Below are positions 35,718 through 44,375 of a stretch of 64,000 bases of DNA, piece after piece. Location: assembly GCA_938084905.1 (NCBI GenBank), contig CALKEQ010000007.1, positions 62,001 through 126,000 of the forward strand. The letters are read 5' to 3'. Each line of letters begins with the position of its first letter. The stretch's first letter is position 1. Both the position numbers and the translations under genes were made by a program. Origin of the DNA: an uncultured bacterium (GTDB lineage Bacteria; Desulfobacterota; Syntrophorhabdia; Syntrophorhabdales; JANXAF01). The notes under the pieces are model-generated. The model was not told where the DNA came from. It did not search any database and saw only the letters and a program-made list of their open reading frames with translations.

Positions 35718-37138
35718 TGAAGAACATAAGCGCACTCATATTGGATCCTCAAGTCCCATCATCCAGCGGTACTTTGGAATTTCTCAAATCGCTTCGTAGA
35801 TTCGATGAGATAAAAAATTGTGAGTCTGGACGTGATTTTGCTCGAAGCCTATTGGAAATGAAGAGCGACTTCATTCTTCTTATCATCACTCAAGGGTACT
35901 TGGAAATCTCGAATGAGGCGATCCATGAACTGATAAGGGAAATGGAAGCGAAAGACGCGGGAATTGTTTACTCGGACTACATTTGTAACGGCTCTTTGAC
36001 GCCACTTAACGATTATCTACCCGGAAGTTTCCGGGATGACTTTGACTTTGGGGGAATATTACTACTTTCAGGAGAAAAAGTGAGAAAGGTGCTTGAAAAG
36101 TATAAGGGGATAAGCTTCTTAAAGCACGGCTTTCTTTACGAGTTAAGACTGAAAATTTCCCTCGACTACCAGATAGTCCATGTTCCACGTGCTCTTTACA
36201 GTATCGAAGGACATGAAGAAAGATCTGCCCATGATTCCATATTTTCCTATGTGGATGAAAAGAATCTGGAGTATCAAAAAGAGATGGAGGCCATATTCAC
36301 TTGTTTTTTGAAGGAAAAAGGTGCCTACATTCCTCCCCATTTTCTTAAAAATGCCGAACCGGACAGGCAGGATTACCCTTGTGATCTTTCCGTTATAATT
36401 CCAGTAAAGAACAGGGAAAGAACCATATCCCAGGCTCTTGAAAGCGCCCTTTCCCAGAAGACTGACTTTAAATTCAACATCCTCGTAGTTGATAATCACT
36501 CCGAGGACAAAACTCCAGAAATAGTAGATGCCATCTCTAGAAGAAACCCTTCTGTCATAAGGATCACCCCAGAAAGGAGAGACTTAGAGATTGGCGGCTG
36601 CTGGAATGAAGCGGTAAATAGCCCATTTTGCGGAAGATACGTTGTTCAGCTCGACTCTGACGATCTTTACGCAAAAGAGAATGCACTTCAGATGGTTTTC
36701 GATAAGCTCAGAGAGGGAAGGTACGCGATGGTTGTTGGAACTTACAGAACTGTCGACGAAAACTTGAAGGAGGTTCCACCTGGTATAGTTAGCCATAGAG
36801 AATGGTCCTATGAAAACGGGCATAATAACCTTTTACGTGTTGGAGGTATAGGTGCACCAAGAGCCTACCAGACTTCAATTCTGAGGAAGATTGGGTTCAA
36901 AAACATAGGCTACGGAGAAGATTATGAGATAGCATTGAGGATTTCACGGGAATATAGAATCGGAAGGATTTATGAGTGCATATATTTGGCAAGGAGATGG
37001 TCGGATAATACAGATTCCAAATTGGATCCATTAAGAAGAGTAGCCTTGAACGAGATAAAGGACAGGATAAGGACAAAGGAATTGGAGGAAAGGGTAGAAT
37101 ACCTAAAGAGGGTAAAAACGCTCGGTAACCTTCTTTGA
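35717..37138 (+). CDS. Glycosyltransferase with two GT-A (family 2-like) domains
   Basis: 473-residue cytoplasmic protein. The C-terminal half (about residues 220-473) is a typical family 2 glycosyltransferase: DLSVIIPVKNRERTI, VVDNHSEDKT, and the metal/nucleotide-sugar motif QLDSDDLY, ending with GYGEDYEIALRIS. The N-terminal 215 residues look like a second, reduced GT-A domain, with DAGIVYSDY and GSFRDDFDFGGILL but no DxD motif. No membrane segment. Translationally coupled to the CNNM gene. Acceptor and donor are unknown. Confidence 0.8.
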   Translation: MKNISALILDPQVPSSSGTLEFLKSLRRFDEIKNCESGRDFARSLLEMKSDFILLIITQGYLEISNEAIHELIREMEAKDAGIVYSDYICNGSLTPLNDYLPGSFRDDFDFGGILLLSGEKVRKVLEKYKGISFLKHGFLYELRLKISLDYQIVHVPRALYSIEGHEERSAHDSIFSYVDEKNLEYQKEMEAIFTCFLKEKGAYIPPHFLKNAEPDRQDYPCDLSVIIPVKNRERTISQALESALSQKTDFKFNILVVDNHSEDKTPEIVDAISRRNPSVIRITPERRDLEIGGCWNEAVNSPFCGRYVVQLDSDDLYAKENALQMVFDKLREGRYAMVVGTYRTVDENLKEVPPGIVSHREWSYENGHNNLLRVGGIGAPRAYQTSILRKIGFKNIGYGEDYEIALRISREYRIGRIYECIYLARRWSDNTDSKLDPLRRVALNEIKDRIRTKELEERVEYLKRVKTLGNLL

Positions 37139-37163
37139 TTAGCCGAAAAAATGGATGCAAAAT

Positions 37164-39089
37164 CTAAATCTTTTTTATGCCATCCAGTATCTCTTTCTCC
37201 TTTTCCCTTGACAGACTTAAGTCCCTGTAAATGGTCTTTTGGAGTTCGTTGATTAGACGGAGTGCCTTCGTCCGGATTTGTTCCTCCCTTATTCTTTGCG
37301 CAAACTCGACAAGTCCCTCAGTCTCTTTTCTAGTGTAGCCAAATTTTTCCATTTTTTTCAGGAAGGCGTTAATTACTCTTTTTTCAGGTGGAAGACTAAA
37401 CCTTTTGTAAATTCTGAGAGAGGAAGAGATTAAAGCACCACAAATGGCAAATCCCAGAAGTGTGAAAAGTAGCGCCCTTCTGTTTAAAAATCCAGATATC
37501 TTTTTCCTGTCCACCTTTTGTCCGATGCTAGAAAAAAAGGAGATTTGCCTCTGAAGATCGTAATTTATAAAGAGGTTTGTCCAGTAGTAGTTGAGTAAGT
37601 CGAACATGAGTGATGCCTTAAGAAAAAGGGCTTTAACATTCTTTTTGTCCTTGTTATGACTTTCAGGTGGAGTTGGATCGAACCTTACCCATCCCCTGCC
37701 TTTTATGTAAACTTCTGCCCATGTATGGGCGTTCCTCTGTCTTACAAGGTAGTATTTTCCAATCTGGTTGTACTCCCCACCTTTAAAGCCGGTCACAATC
37801 CTCGAAGGCACTCCAGAAAGTCTTAAGATGAGAACGAATGCCGAGGAGAAGAATTCACAGTTTCCCCTCTTCGTTTCGAAAAGGAATTTCTCTATAGCAC
37901 CTTTTCCCGTCGGCAGCTCCTCTAAAGAGTATGAATAGTCGCCATTCGTGAGCATATCGTACACCTTCTTTACCTTTTCAATGTCAGAACCCGATTTCTT
38001 TATCACCATCTCTGCAAGGAGTTTTATTCGTTCGGGGACGTTATCTGGAATCTGTTTGTAGTACCTCTCATCCACGTTTTCTTCTTCTATTGTATCTGTG
38101 AGCTCGGAAATTACCTCGTATCTTTGGCTTTTTAAGGTGTAATCGAGTCTGAGAAAGGAGTAATCGTCAAATGGTTTAACGTTTTCTGACAGGAAATAAA
38201 TCGGTTTTCCGAGGGCTAAAATGTAATGGGGCTTATCCCCCTCAAAGAGAAAGGTCTGTTTTATCAAATGCCCTTTAGGCCTCTTTATGCTTTTTAACGG
38301 TCTTTTGTTTTTTCTTTCCCACTTTTCCCCATCGAAATGATCAAGGACACAGAATCTCCAGTATAGATCTTCCTCCCCGATCTTCTCCATTTTCACACGG
38401 AAGGCAGTTGAGTAATCCTCCACAACAGTTTCTGTCTCTCCAAGTGTTATGCTGCTTGAAAGCCCCGTTTTCGCCTTTTTTTGCTTTGTGAGAAACTGAA
38501 GGATGGGATATTCGGTTCTGGGAAGCATGAAGAAGAGAATGGAGCTTAAAAAGACAGATGAAAAAAATATTGCAGTTGCGGAAATAAAGATCTTCTTCAC
38601 TTCTTGGGCCTCTAAGTAGACAAGAGGCGCCTCTCTATTAAAGGTCAGAAAAACGATAGAAACACTCATAAGGAAGAAAACGATTAAAACCTGGATGAGG
38701 AATGAAAGATCGAATGACAGAAGGGCTCTACATGCGAAAAGAAAGAGAATCAGAACGTAAATTTCCATATAATCGCGCACTTTTTTTTCTTCGAGGAATT
38801 TAATGGCTGTCAAGATGAGAAGTGCATCTTTGCTTTTTTGTACCACATTTTCCATGTTTAATGACCAAAAAATGAAAGAAAGTACCGGAATGAGGAGAAT
38901 ATTTAAAACGAACTTGGGTGGATAAATCCCTTTTCTTTCAATGTAGATAGAAAATGTAACGAGGGCAGAGCTAATTAAAACAAAATGCCGCTCTTCCAAA
39001 AAAAGTAAACTCACAGCAGTAAAGAAAAAGGTGAAATAGGAAAGGGCCTTTACGACGTTTTCAGGCCTAAGCCTGATTGAAATTTCCAT
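37164..39089 (-). CDS. Membrane transglutaminase-like protein (TgpA/DUF3488 type)
   Basis: 641-residue inner-membrane protein with about six N-terminal membrane segments, a large periplasmic part, one later segment (about residues 545-565) and a cytoplasmic tail. The transglutaminase/protease core has the expected triad: Cys in RGNCEFFSSAFV, His in NAHTWAEVYI and Asp in VRFDPTPP. It belongs to the widespread module MoxR-DUF58-transglutaminase, here in that transcriptional order, and overlaps the DUF58 gene by 23 bases. Physiological substrate is unknown. Confidence 0.88.
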   Translation of the reverse strand: MEISIRLRPENVVKALSYFTFFFTAVSLLFLEERHFVLISSALVTFSIYIERKGIYPPKFVLNILLIPVLSFIFWSLNMENVVQKSKDALLILTAIKFLEEKKVRDYMEIYVLILFLFACRALLSFDLSFLIQVLIVFFLMSVSIVFLTFNREAPLVYLEAQEVKKIFISATAIFFSSVFLSSILFFMLPRTEYPILQFLTKQKKAKTGLSSSITLGETETVVEDYSTAFRVKMEKIGEEDLYWRFCVLDHFDGEKWERKNKRPLKSIKRPKGHLIKQTFLFEGDKPHYILALGKPIYFLSENVKPFDDYSFLRLDYTLKSQRYEVISELTDTIEEENVDERYYKQIPDNVPERIKLLAEMVIKKSGSDIEKVKKVYDMLTNGDYSYSLEELPTGKGAIEKFLFETKRGNCEFFSSAFVLILRLSGVPSRIVTGFKGGEYNQIGKYYLVRQRNAHTWAEVYIKGRGWVRFDPTPPESHNKDKKNVKALFLKASLMFDLLNYYWTNLFINYDLQRQISFFSSIGQKVDRKKISGFLNRRALLFTLLGFAICGALISSSLRIYKRFSLPPEKRVINAFLKKMEKFGYTRKETEGLVEFAQRIREEQIRTKALRLINELQKTIYRDLSLSREKEKEILDGIKKI

Positions 39090-39945
39090 AGAGAGCTAGC
39101 TCCTTTAGCATATCGTATATTTTCGCCTTGGAAACTGTTGGATTATAGATTTTGCCATCTATCCTTAGTCCTATAGGCTCATTCCTTCTTCTTGCCTCAA
39201 CGATTTCATATGCAACGGCCTTGATCTTTTCTTCAATGTCTTCAATCTGGATCTTTTCGAAGTCAATCAATTGGGGACTAGATCTATTGGAGATAAAGCT
39301 TTTAACTTTAAGAACCCCCGTTTTTGCAGATGCTTTCCAGTGAATAAATTTTGGAGGGTCGCCACGAACGTAATCCCTTATCGAGAGTGCTTCCTCATCT
39401 ATCCCCCAGGGTGTGGATCCAAAATTTTCCTTTTGCTTTAAATCTGAATCAGCATAGATTTTTATTTCTCCCTTTCTCAGCTCAGGAAAGACAAGGACTT
39501 TCAGATCTTTTTCAATCTTTTTTTTGCGGACAAAAAAGTTAAAAGGAAAAACTGAGGAGATAACCACATCACCTATCCTTTGGATCCCTCTTTTCTCGAA
39601 AACCAAATGGATGAGTATGGACTTGGAGGCTCGCTCAGGTACGATCGGCAAAATCACATTCTTATTTTTCATACTCACCCTAACAAGGAATGAGGGAAAG
39701 AACCTTTTTCTGTTTTTTACGATAACTCTAAAAGTGCACGGACTCCGGGCAAAAATTTCCAAAGGCGGTATAACATCTATTTCCAGACCTTCCAAGTTTC
39801 TCTTTCCAAAAAAACCCGAAATCCCCATGAAACCGAGAAGGAGTGCGTCAATAAGGTATAGGAGGTTGTTGCCGGTGTTAACGGATACAACCCCTACAAG
39901 TATTGACAAGATTATGTAGAGAAAACCGGCCCTTGTTATCCTTAT
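39067..39945 (-). CDS. DUF58 protein of the MoxR module
   Basis: Membrane-anchored protein with two N-terminal membrane segments and a DUF58 domain containing the signature RDYVRGDPPKFIHWKAS. The first ATG/GTG/TTG in frame is TTG 39909, but the typical N-terminus RITRAGFLYIIL of the family is encoded upstream of it. The codon just before that stretch is ATA (39945-39943), which overlaps the moxR stop as ATAA in the same way other pairs here overlap as ATGA. I therefore place the start at ATA 39945 (292 residues). DUF58 proteins may present substrates to the MoxR ATPase; function is not established. Confidence 0.85.
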   Translation of the reverse strand: MRITRAGFLYIILSILVGVVSVNTGNNLLYLIDALLLGFMGISGFFGKRNLEGLEIDVIPPLEIFARSPCTFRVIVKNRKRFFPSFLVRVSMKNKNVILPIVPERASKSILIHLVFEKRGIQRIGDVVISSVFPFNFFVRKKKIEKDLKVLVFPELRKGEIKIYADSDLKQKENFGSTPWGIDEEALSIRDYVRGDPPKFIHWKASAKTGVLKVKSFISNRSSPQLIDFEKIQIEDIEEKIKAVAYEIVEARRRNEPIGLRIDGKIYNPTVSKAKIYDMLKELALYGNFNQA

Positions 39946-40865
39946 ATTGGTACTGGGATCTCTTCTATTAAAGATCTCACAAACTCCCTTTTATCTAAAT
40001 TTCCGTACTGTTCTTTAAAGAGAAGCCTATGGGGGATAACGTACTCGGCCAGTTCCTTTATATCTTCCGGGATGACGTAGTCTCTTCCGTGGAAAAAGGC
40101 ATTCGCCTTAGATGTTGCAACCATTGTAAGGGCCCCTCTAGTAGAGAGTCCCGCTTGAAGATAGTCATGTCTCCTTGTGGCCTGAACGATCCTCATAATG
40201 TAGTTCAGTATCTTCTCCGATACGTAAATTTCCCTCTCAATTCTGTCTTGGATTTTTTGAACCTCATCCTTTTCGATTGCAGGTTCCATAAAGTAAAGTT
40301 CCTCCCTCTTTCCACCCAATTTCAGGATCTCTTTTTCATCCTTCTCCTCAGGGTAACCGATGGAGAGCTTCACGGTGAATCTGTCTAGTTGGGAGTCGGG
40401 TAGGGGAAAGGTTCCAAACTGTTCTAAAGGGTTCTGCGTAGCAATAACACAGAAGAGTTTCGGGAGTTTTCGAGTCTTTCCGTCCACTGTTACTTGTCTC
40501 TCCTCCATTGCCTCAAGTAACGCACTCTGCGTTTTTGGTGGTGCCCTGTTTATCTCATCACAGAGAACGATGTTATTGAAAATAGGACCAGGATGAAAAT
40601 CGAAAGAACCAACATTCTTGTCATAAACCGATACACCAGTTATGTCAGTTGGGAGAAGATCACTTGTGCATTGTATCCTGCCAAAACTCAAACCCAAACA
40701 TTTTGCAATGGCAATGGCAAGTGTGGTTTTTCCAAGGCCTGGTAAGTCCTCTATAAGAAGGTGACCTTTTGAGAAAAAGGTAAGGAGGGAAAGCCAGATG
40801 GCCTTTTCCTTGCCATGAAGATGGGAGGAGAGGCTCTTTATCAGCTTCTCTATACTTTTATTCAC
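39942..40865 (-). CDS. MoxR-family AAA+ ATPase
   Basis: Chaperone-like AAA+ ATPase, 307 residues from GTG 40865. Motifs: Walker A EDLPGLGKTTLA, the MoxR block RIQCTSDLLPTDITG, Walker B NNIVLCDEINRAPPKTQSA, sensor 1 VIATQNPLEQ, arginine finger region LPDSQLDRF, sensor 2 ALTMVATSKANA. The frame extends to a TTG at 40883, but that would lie upstream of the -10 box. With TATAAT at 40877-40872, the GTG falls at the predicted transcription start, so the mRNA may be leaderless. Confidence 0.9.
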   Translation of the reverse strand: MNKSIEKLIKSLSSHLHGKEKAIWLSLLTFFSKGHLLIEDLPGLGKTTLAIAIAKCLGLSFGRIQCTSDLLPTDITGVSVYDKNVGSFDFHPGPIFNNIVLCDEINRAPPKTQSALLEAMEERQVTVDGKTRKLPKLFCVIATQNPLEQFGTFPLPDSQLDRFTVKLSIGYPEEKDEKEILKLGGKREELYFMEPAIEKDEVQKIQDRIEREIYVSEKILNYIMRIVQATRRHDYLQAGLSTRGALTMVATSKANAFFHGRDYVIPEDIKELAEYVIPHRLLFKEQYGNLDKREFVRSLIEEIPVPI

Positions 40866-40871
40866 CCAACT

Positions 40872-40880
40872 ATTATAGCA
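40872..40880 (-). promoter_or_regulatory. Extended -10 promoter of the moxR module
   Basis: Minus-strand TGCTATAAT (40880-40872) is a perfect extended -10 element. No good -35 is present at 16-18 bases, which extended -10 promoters can do without. The start site would be near 40865. Confidence 0.5.
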
Positions 40881-40953
40881 CAATCCGAATTCCCCCTAAT
40901 CGGCAAAAATGGTTTGAATTTTTCAGAAAAGATGTGTAAATTAGTCCAATTTC

Positions 40954-41391
40954 ATGAAAAAAATCCTCTTCATACTTCTTCTCCTTCATCTTTTTACGAG
41001 TGGCTTTTTTGCCCTAGCAACTGACTACGATCAGGAACTGAAAAGGTCAAGAAAGGAGAATAAGCCAGCTATCCTTTACTTTTTTAGCAGGTATTGCCCC
41101 TACTGTGAGATCATGGAAAAAGAGGTGTTACTCGATAAAACTGTGAAAAAGATCATTGAGAGTGATATCGTATTCATCTGGATAGACGGAGATGTAAGAA
41201 AGGATCTAATGAAGAATTATCAAGTCTGGGGATTCCCCACATTCGTTCTATTAGAACCTTCCGGAAAGGTAATTGCCTCTATTCCTGGTTACGTTCCGAA
41301 GGAACGTTTTCTAAAAATTCTAGAATACCTTAAGGCGGGGCATTACAGGAGAGTCCCTCTGAGGAGATATCTGAGCGAAAAAAAACAATGA
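40954..41391 (+). CDS. Periplasmic thioredoxin-fold protein
   Basis: 145-residue precursor with a signal peptide (about residues 1-22) and a thioredoxin-like domain: redox motif CPYC in FFSRYCPYCEIM and cis-proline in WGFPTFVLLEPSG. It resembles SoxW/DsbD-C-terminal type proteins. Its stop overlaps the ccdA start (ATGA), and CcdA would keep it reduced by passing electrons across the membrane. A likely target is apocytochrome c or other periplasmic thiols; octaheme cytochrome maturation would need such a system. Confidence 0.9.
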   Translation: MKKILFILLLLHLFTSGFFALATDYDQELKRSRKENKPAILYFFSRYCPYCEIMEKEVLLDKTVKKIIESDIVFIWIDGDVRKDLMKNYQVWGFPTFVLLEPSGKVIASIPGYVPKERFLKILEYLKAGHYRRVPLRRYLSEKKQ

Positions 41392-42086
41392 ACCTGTTTT
41401 ATTCTTTTTTGGCTGGGCTTTTTTCCTTTTTTTCTCCCTGCCTTTTACCCCTCCTTCCTTCCTACCTTGTGTACATTGGAAACATCAGTTCCTTTTCCAC
41501 TTTCCAGAGTGAAAAAAAGAGCCTCATTTACCACACACTCTTCTTTATTGCAGGGTTCTCCTCCGTTTTTGCATCTTTTGGAGCTCTAGGCAGTTTGATT
41601 GGGAAGCTACTTATAGGTTACAAGACGTACATCCTAATAATAGGTGGGACTGTACTTGTCATTTTCGGACTATTCACCATGGGTCTCCTCAATTTACCAT
41701 TTCTTGTCCGCCAAATTGGGATAGATCTAAAGGAGAGGCCACAAGGCTTGGCTGGATCATTTCTTGTTGGAATAACTTTTGGGCTTGGATGGAGCCCATG
41801 CATAGGGCCTGCCCTATCGTCTGTGCTTTTCCTTTCCCTCACAAGTGAAAAAACTTCTGAGGCTGTTATTCCCCCCCTTTTCTACTCTTTAGGATTGGGT
41901 GTACCCTTTTTTGTATCAGCTCTCCTTGTAGACGTCTTATTAAAACACTTCGCAAAGATTGGAACCTTTGCAAAATATGGAAAACTGATCCTGGGGTTTC
42001 TCCTTATCGTAATAGGAGTTGCACTCATTACAGGTCATTACGTCGAGCTCACTCTGAGGCTTTCAAAACTTCAGAGGTTCTTTTAA
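41388..42086 (+). CDS. ccdA: CcdA/DsbD-like thiol:disulfide transmembrane transporter
   Basis: 232-residue membrane protein with six segments. The two redox cysteines are in FFSPCLLPLLPSY (segment 1) and GWSPCIGPALSSV (segment 4), the classical CcdA pattern. It carries reducing equivalents from cytoplasmic thioredoxin to the adjacent periplasmic thioredoxin-like protein. The 3' end overlaps the convergent phosphatidyltransferase gene by 38 bases. Confidence 0.93.
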   Translation: MNLFYSFLAGLFSFFSPCLLPLLPSYLVYIGNISSFSTFQSEKKSLIYHTLFFIAGFSSVFASFGALGSLIGKLLIGYKTYILIIGGTVLVIFGLFTMGLLNLPFLVRQIGIDLKERPQGLAGSFLVGITFGLGWSPCIGPALSSVLFLSLTSEKTSEAVIPPLFYSLGLGVPFFVSALLVDVLLKHFAKIGTFAKYGKLILGFLLIVIGVALITGHYVELTLRLSKLQRFF

Positions 42087-42645
42087 CGAAAATTATCCTC
42101 TGAAGAACTGTCAGGTGGGAAAGGAAAGCTAATAGGATCATACAGTAGTCGATAAGATTGAAGAGGAGTCCAACGATGAGGATTATCGTTCTTTCAGGTC
42201 TCTCTAATATCCCCGTATTACAGCTCAAACCTTCTGCCTGCGCTCTAGCCTTAACGTATGGGATGATAGCCACTCCAACAATGGAAAAGATGGTTATGAT
42301 AACGAGAAAGATATCCCTTTGCAAAAGAAAGTGAATACAGATCGCAGATATAACAAGTAGATCCGTATACCTGTCGAGGACCGAATCTAAAAAACCGCCA
42401 AAGATAGTCACCCTTTTTGTTCCACGGGCAAGAGATCCATCCAGAAGATCGAAGAAGCCTGAGATAAAGAGAAATATCCCGGCAGGAAAAAGATTGCCAA
42501 ATATGATGAAAGTAAAGGAGATTACCCCTGAGAGAAAGGCGAAAAAGGTTATTAAATTTGGGTTCAGGTCTTTTCCAAAGAAGAGAAACCTATAGACCTT
42601 AAGGATGTATGGGTCCAAAGAGTGGCCAATTTTTGCACTTAACAA
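42049..42645 (-). CDS. CDP-alcohol phosphatidyltransferase, probably inositol-phospholipid synthase
   Basis: 198-residue membrane enzyme with about six segments and the family motif D-G-x2-A-R-x8-G-x3-D-x3-D, seen as DGSLARGTKR followed by GGFLDSVLDR. It starts with TTG, six bases after the inositol-phosphate synthase stop; the N-terminal LSAKIGHSLDPYI and LNPNLITFFAFLSG are typical, which supports that start. Because its neighbour makes inositol 1-phosphate, the alcohol acceptor is probably inositol phosphate, giving phosphatidylinositol phosphate. The substrate is inferred from context, not from sequence. Confidence 0.8.
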   Translation of the reverse strand: MLSAKIGHSLDPYILKVYRFLFFGKDLNPNLITFFAFLSGVISFTFIIFGNLFPAGIFLFISGFFDLLDGSLARGTKRVTIFGGFLDSVLDRYTDLLVISAICIHFLLQRDIFLVIITIFSIVGVAIIPYVKARAQAEGLSCNTGILERPERTIILIVGLLFNLIDYCMILLAFLSHLTVLQRIIFVKRTSEVLKASE

Positions 42646-42651
42646 AAGTGA

Positions 42652-43743
42652 CTATCTCTCCCTTTCTCCCCTTATAAATTCTTCTACCATTTGCTTTGCA
42701 ACGTGGTCTGGGTACTGTTTAATAGGATGCTTCATAGTATAGGCAGAGATAGACTCGAGTGCCCCTCCTATTTTTCTGTCTCTTGCCACTTTACAACATC
42801 GGATCGCATCTATTATACACCCTGCACTGTTAGGAGAGTCTTCAACAGATAAACGGAGCTCAAGATTCACAGGCATATCTCCAAATATCCTTCCCTCCAT
42901 TCTTATAAAGCAAACCTTATTGTCAAGCTGCCATGGTACATAGTCAGATGGGCCTATGTGTATATCCTCTTCTGAAAGGGGGAAATCTAGCTGGGACTGA
43001 ACGGCTAGAGTTTTTGAAATCTTTTTAGATTTCAACCTCTCCCTATTGAGCATGTTGAGAAAATCAGTATTTCCACCTGTGTTCAGCTGGTAGGTTCTGT
43101 CTACTTTTACACCCCTTTCGCTAAAGAGCTTCATTAGAGTTCTGTGTATTATGGTAGCCCCTATCTGAGATTTCACATCGTCTCCCACAACTGGTATCCC
43201 CTTCTCCTCGAACCTTTTCACCCAGTTCTCATCTGATGCTATAAAAACGGGCATACAATTTATAAGGCTCACACCGGCTTCGAGGCAGCACTCTGCATAG
43301 AACTTTGTTGCCTCCTCAGACCCAACGGGAAGGTAGTTTAAAAGTATCTCAACATTTTTTTCCTTTAGCACCTTCACCACATCTACAGGCTTTTCATCAG
43401 CAACCACAAATGTCCTATGAGGAGGGTATTCCCTCATATGAGGAGACACCCCATCTAAAACCGGTCCCATCATTACGATCGTGTCGTATTCGGGGATATC
43501 CCTTGTTATTACTTTCGTGCAGTTTGGAGGTGAAAATATCGCCTCGTGAAGGGGTTTGTTGACCTTTCTCGCGTCTACGTCAAAAGCGGCAACGATCTTT
43601 ATGTCCTTTGGCTCGTAGCCGCAGATGCTGTAATGCATAAGGCCAATCGGGTCCTTGTCTGCTTTTGAGTAGTAATGTATCCCCTGAACCAAAGAACTCG
43701 CACAATTTCCTACACCTACAATTGCGACCCTTATTTCTCCCAT
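42652..43743 (-). CDS. ino1: myo-Inositol-1-phosphate synthase
   Basis: NAD-dependent isomerase converting glucose 6-phosphate to inositol 1-phosphate. At 363 residues it is the short prokaryotic form. Motifs: VAIVGVGNCASSLVQGIHYY (NAD-binding), AAFDVDARKV, NYLPVGSEEA, GDDVKSQIGATIIHR and QLNTGGNTDFLNM, the last two being catalytic-core signatures. GGGAG precedes the ATG. With the adjacent CDP-alcohol enzyme it suggests inositol phospholipids or a related solute; both are known in thermophiles. Confidence 0.95.
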   Translation of the reverse strand: MGEIRVAIVGVGNCASSLVQGIHYYSKADKDPIGLMHYSICGYEPKDIKIVAAFDVDARKVNKPLHEAIFSPPNCTKVITRDIPEYDTIVMMGPVLDGVSPHMREYPPHRTFVVADEKPVDVVKVLKEKNVEILLNYLPVGSEEATKFYAECCLEAGVSLINCMPVFIASDENWVKRFEEKGIPVVGDDVKSQIGATIIHRTLMKLFSERGVKVDRTYQLNTGGNTDFLNMLNRERLKSKKISKTLAVQSQLDFPLSEEDIHIGPSDYVPWQLDNKVCFIRMEGRIFGDMPVNLELRLSVEDSPNSAGCIIDAIRCCKVARDRKIGGALESISAYTMKHPIKQYPDHVAKQMVEEFIRGERER

Positions 43744-43805
43744 TTCTAGCTCCCAGCTGGATTAACTTTTAATAAAACATTTACGATGAAAAGTCAAAGG
43801 AACTG

Positions 43806-44363
43806 CTAATCGATTCTGTACTTTTTTATCCCTTCCTCATAAAGGTCCCCTCCATAGATGTCGTTGATCACAAAAAGGGGCATCTCCCTAATTTGGAGTA
43901 TATAGATGGCCTCCGGGCCAAGATCCTCGAAAGCAAAAACCCTTGAAGATAATACGCACTTTGAAAGGAGAGCTCCTGCCCCCCCAAGCGCTCCGAAATA
44001 GATTGCCCTGTATTTGAGAATTGCATCTTTCACTTCCTTTGATCTTTTCCCCTTTCCTATCATCCCCTTTAATCCAAGGGCGAGTAGACTGGGAGTGTAC
44101 TTATCCATTCTAGAGCTTGTTGTAGGACCGCAGGAACCTGTAACTCGGCCAGGCGGTGTAGGGGTTGGTCCACAGTAGTAGATAACCTGCCCAGAAAGTT
44201 CAAAAGGGAGCCTTTCCCCATTTTCAATAAGATCTATGAGCCTTTTATGTGCCGCATCTCTGGCAGTGTATATAGTTCCACTTAAGTAAACGGAGTCTCC
44301 GACCTTGAGTTTCTGGATGACCTCATCTGTAAGGGGTGTCTCTATATGGATCCTTTCTCCCAT
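43806..44363 (-). CDS. fumB-like: Fumarate hydratase class I, beta subunit
   Basis: C-terminal half of class I fumarase (or L(+)-tartrate dehydratase), 185 residues. It contains GDSVYLSGTIYTARDAAHK at the N-terminus, YYCGPTPTPPGRVTGSCGPTTSSRMD-region residues (Gly/Thr/Ser-rich substrate loop) and YFGALGGAGALLSK. It follows the alpha-subunit gene by 12 bases. Together the subunits hydrate fumarate to malate, which the adjacent malic enzyme can use. Confidence 0.92.
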   Translation of the reverse strand: MGERIHIETPLTDEVIQKLKVGDSVYLSGTIYTARDAAHKRLIDLIENGERLPFELSGQVIYYCGPTPTPPGRVTGSCGPTTSSRMDKYTPSLLALGLKGMIGKGKRSKEVKDAILKYRAIYFGALGGAGALLSKCVLSSRVFAFEDLGPEAIYILQIREMPLFVINDIYGGDLYEEGIKKYRID

Positions 44364-44375
44364 AGAAACCCCCTA

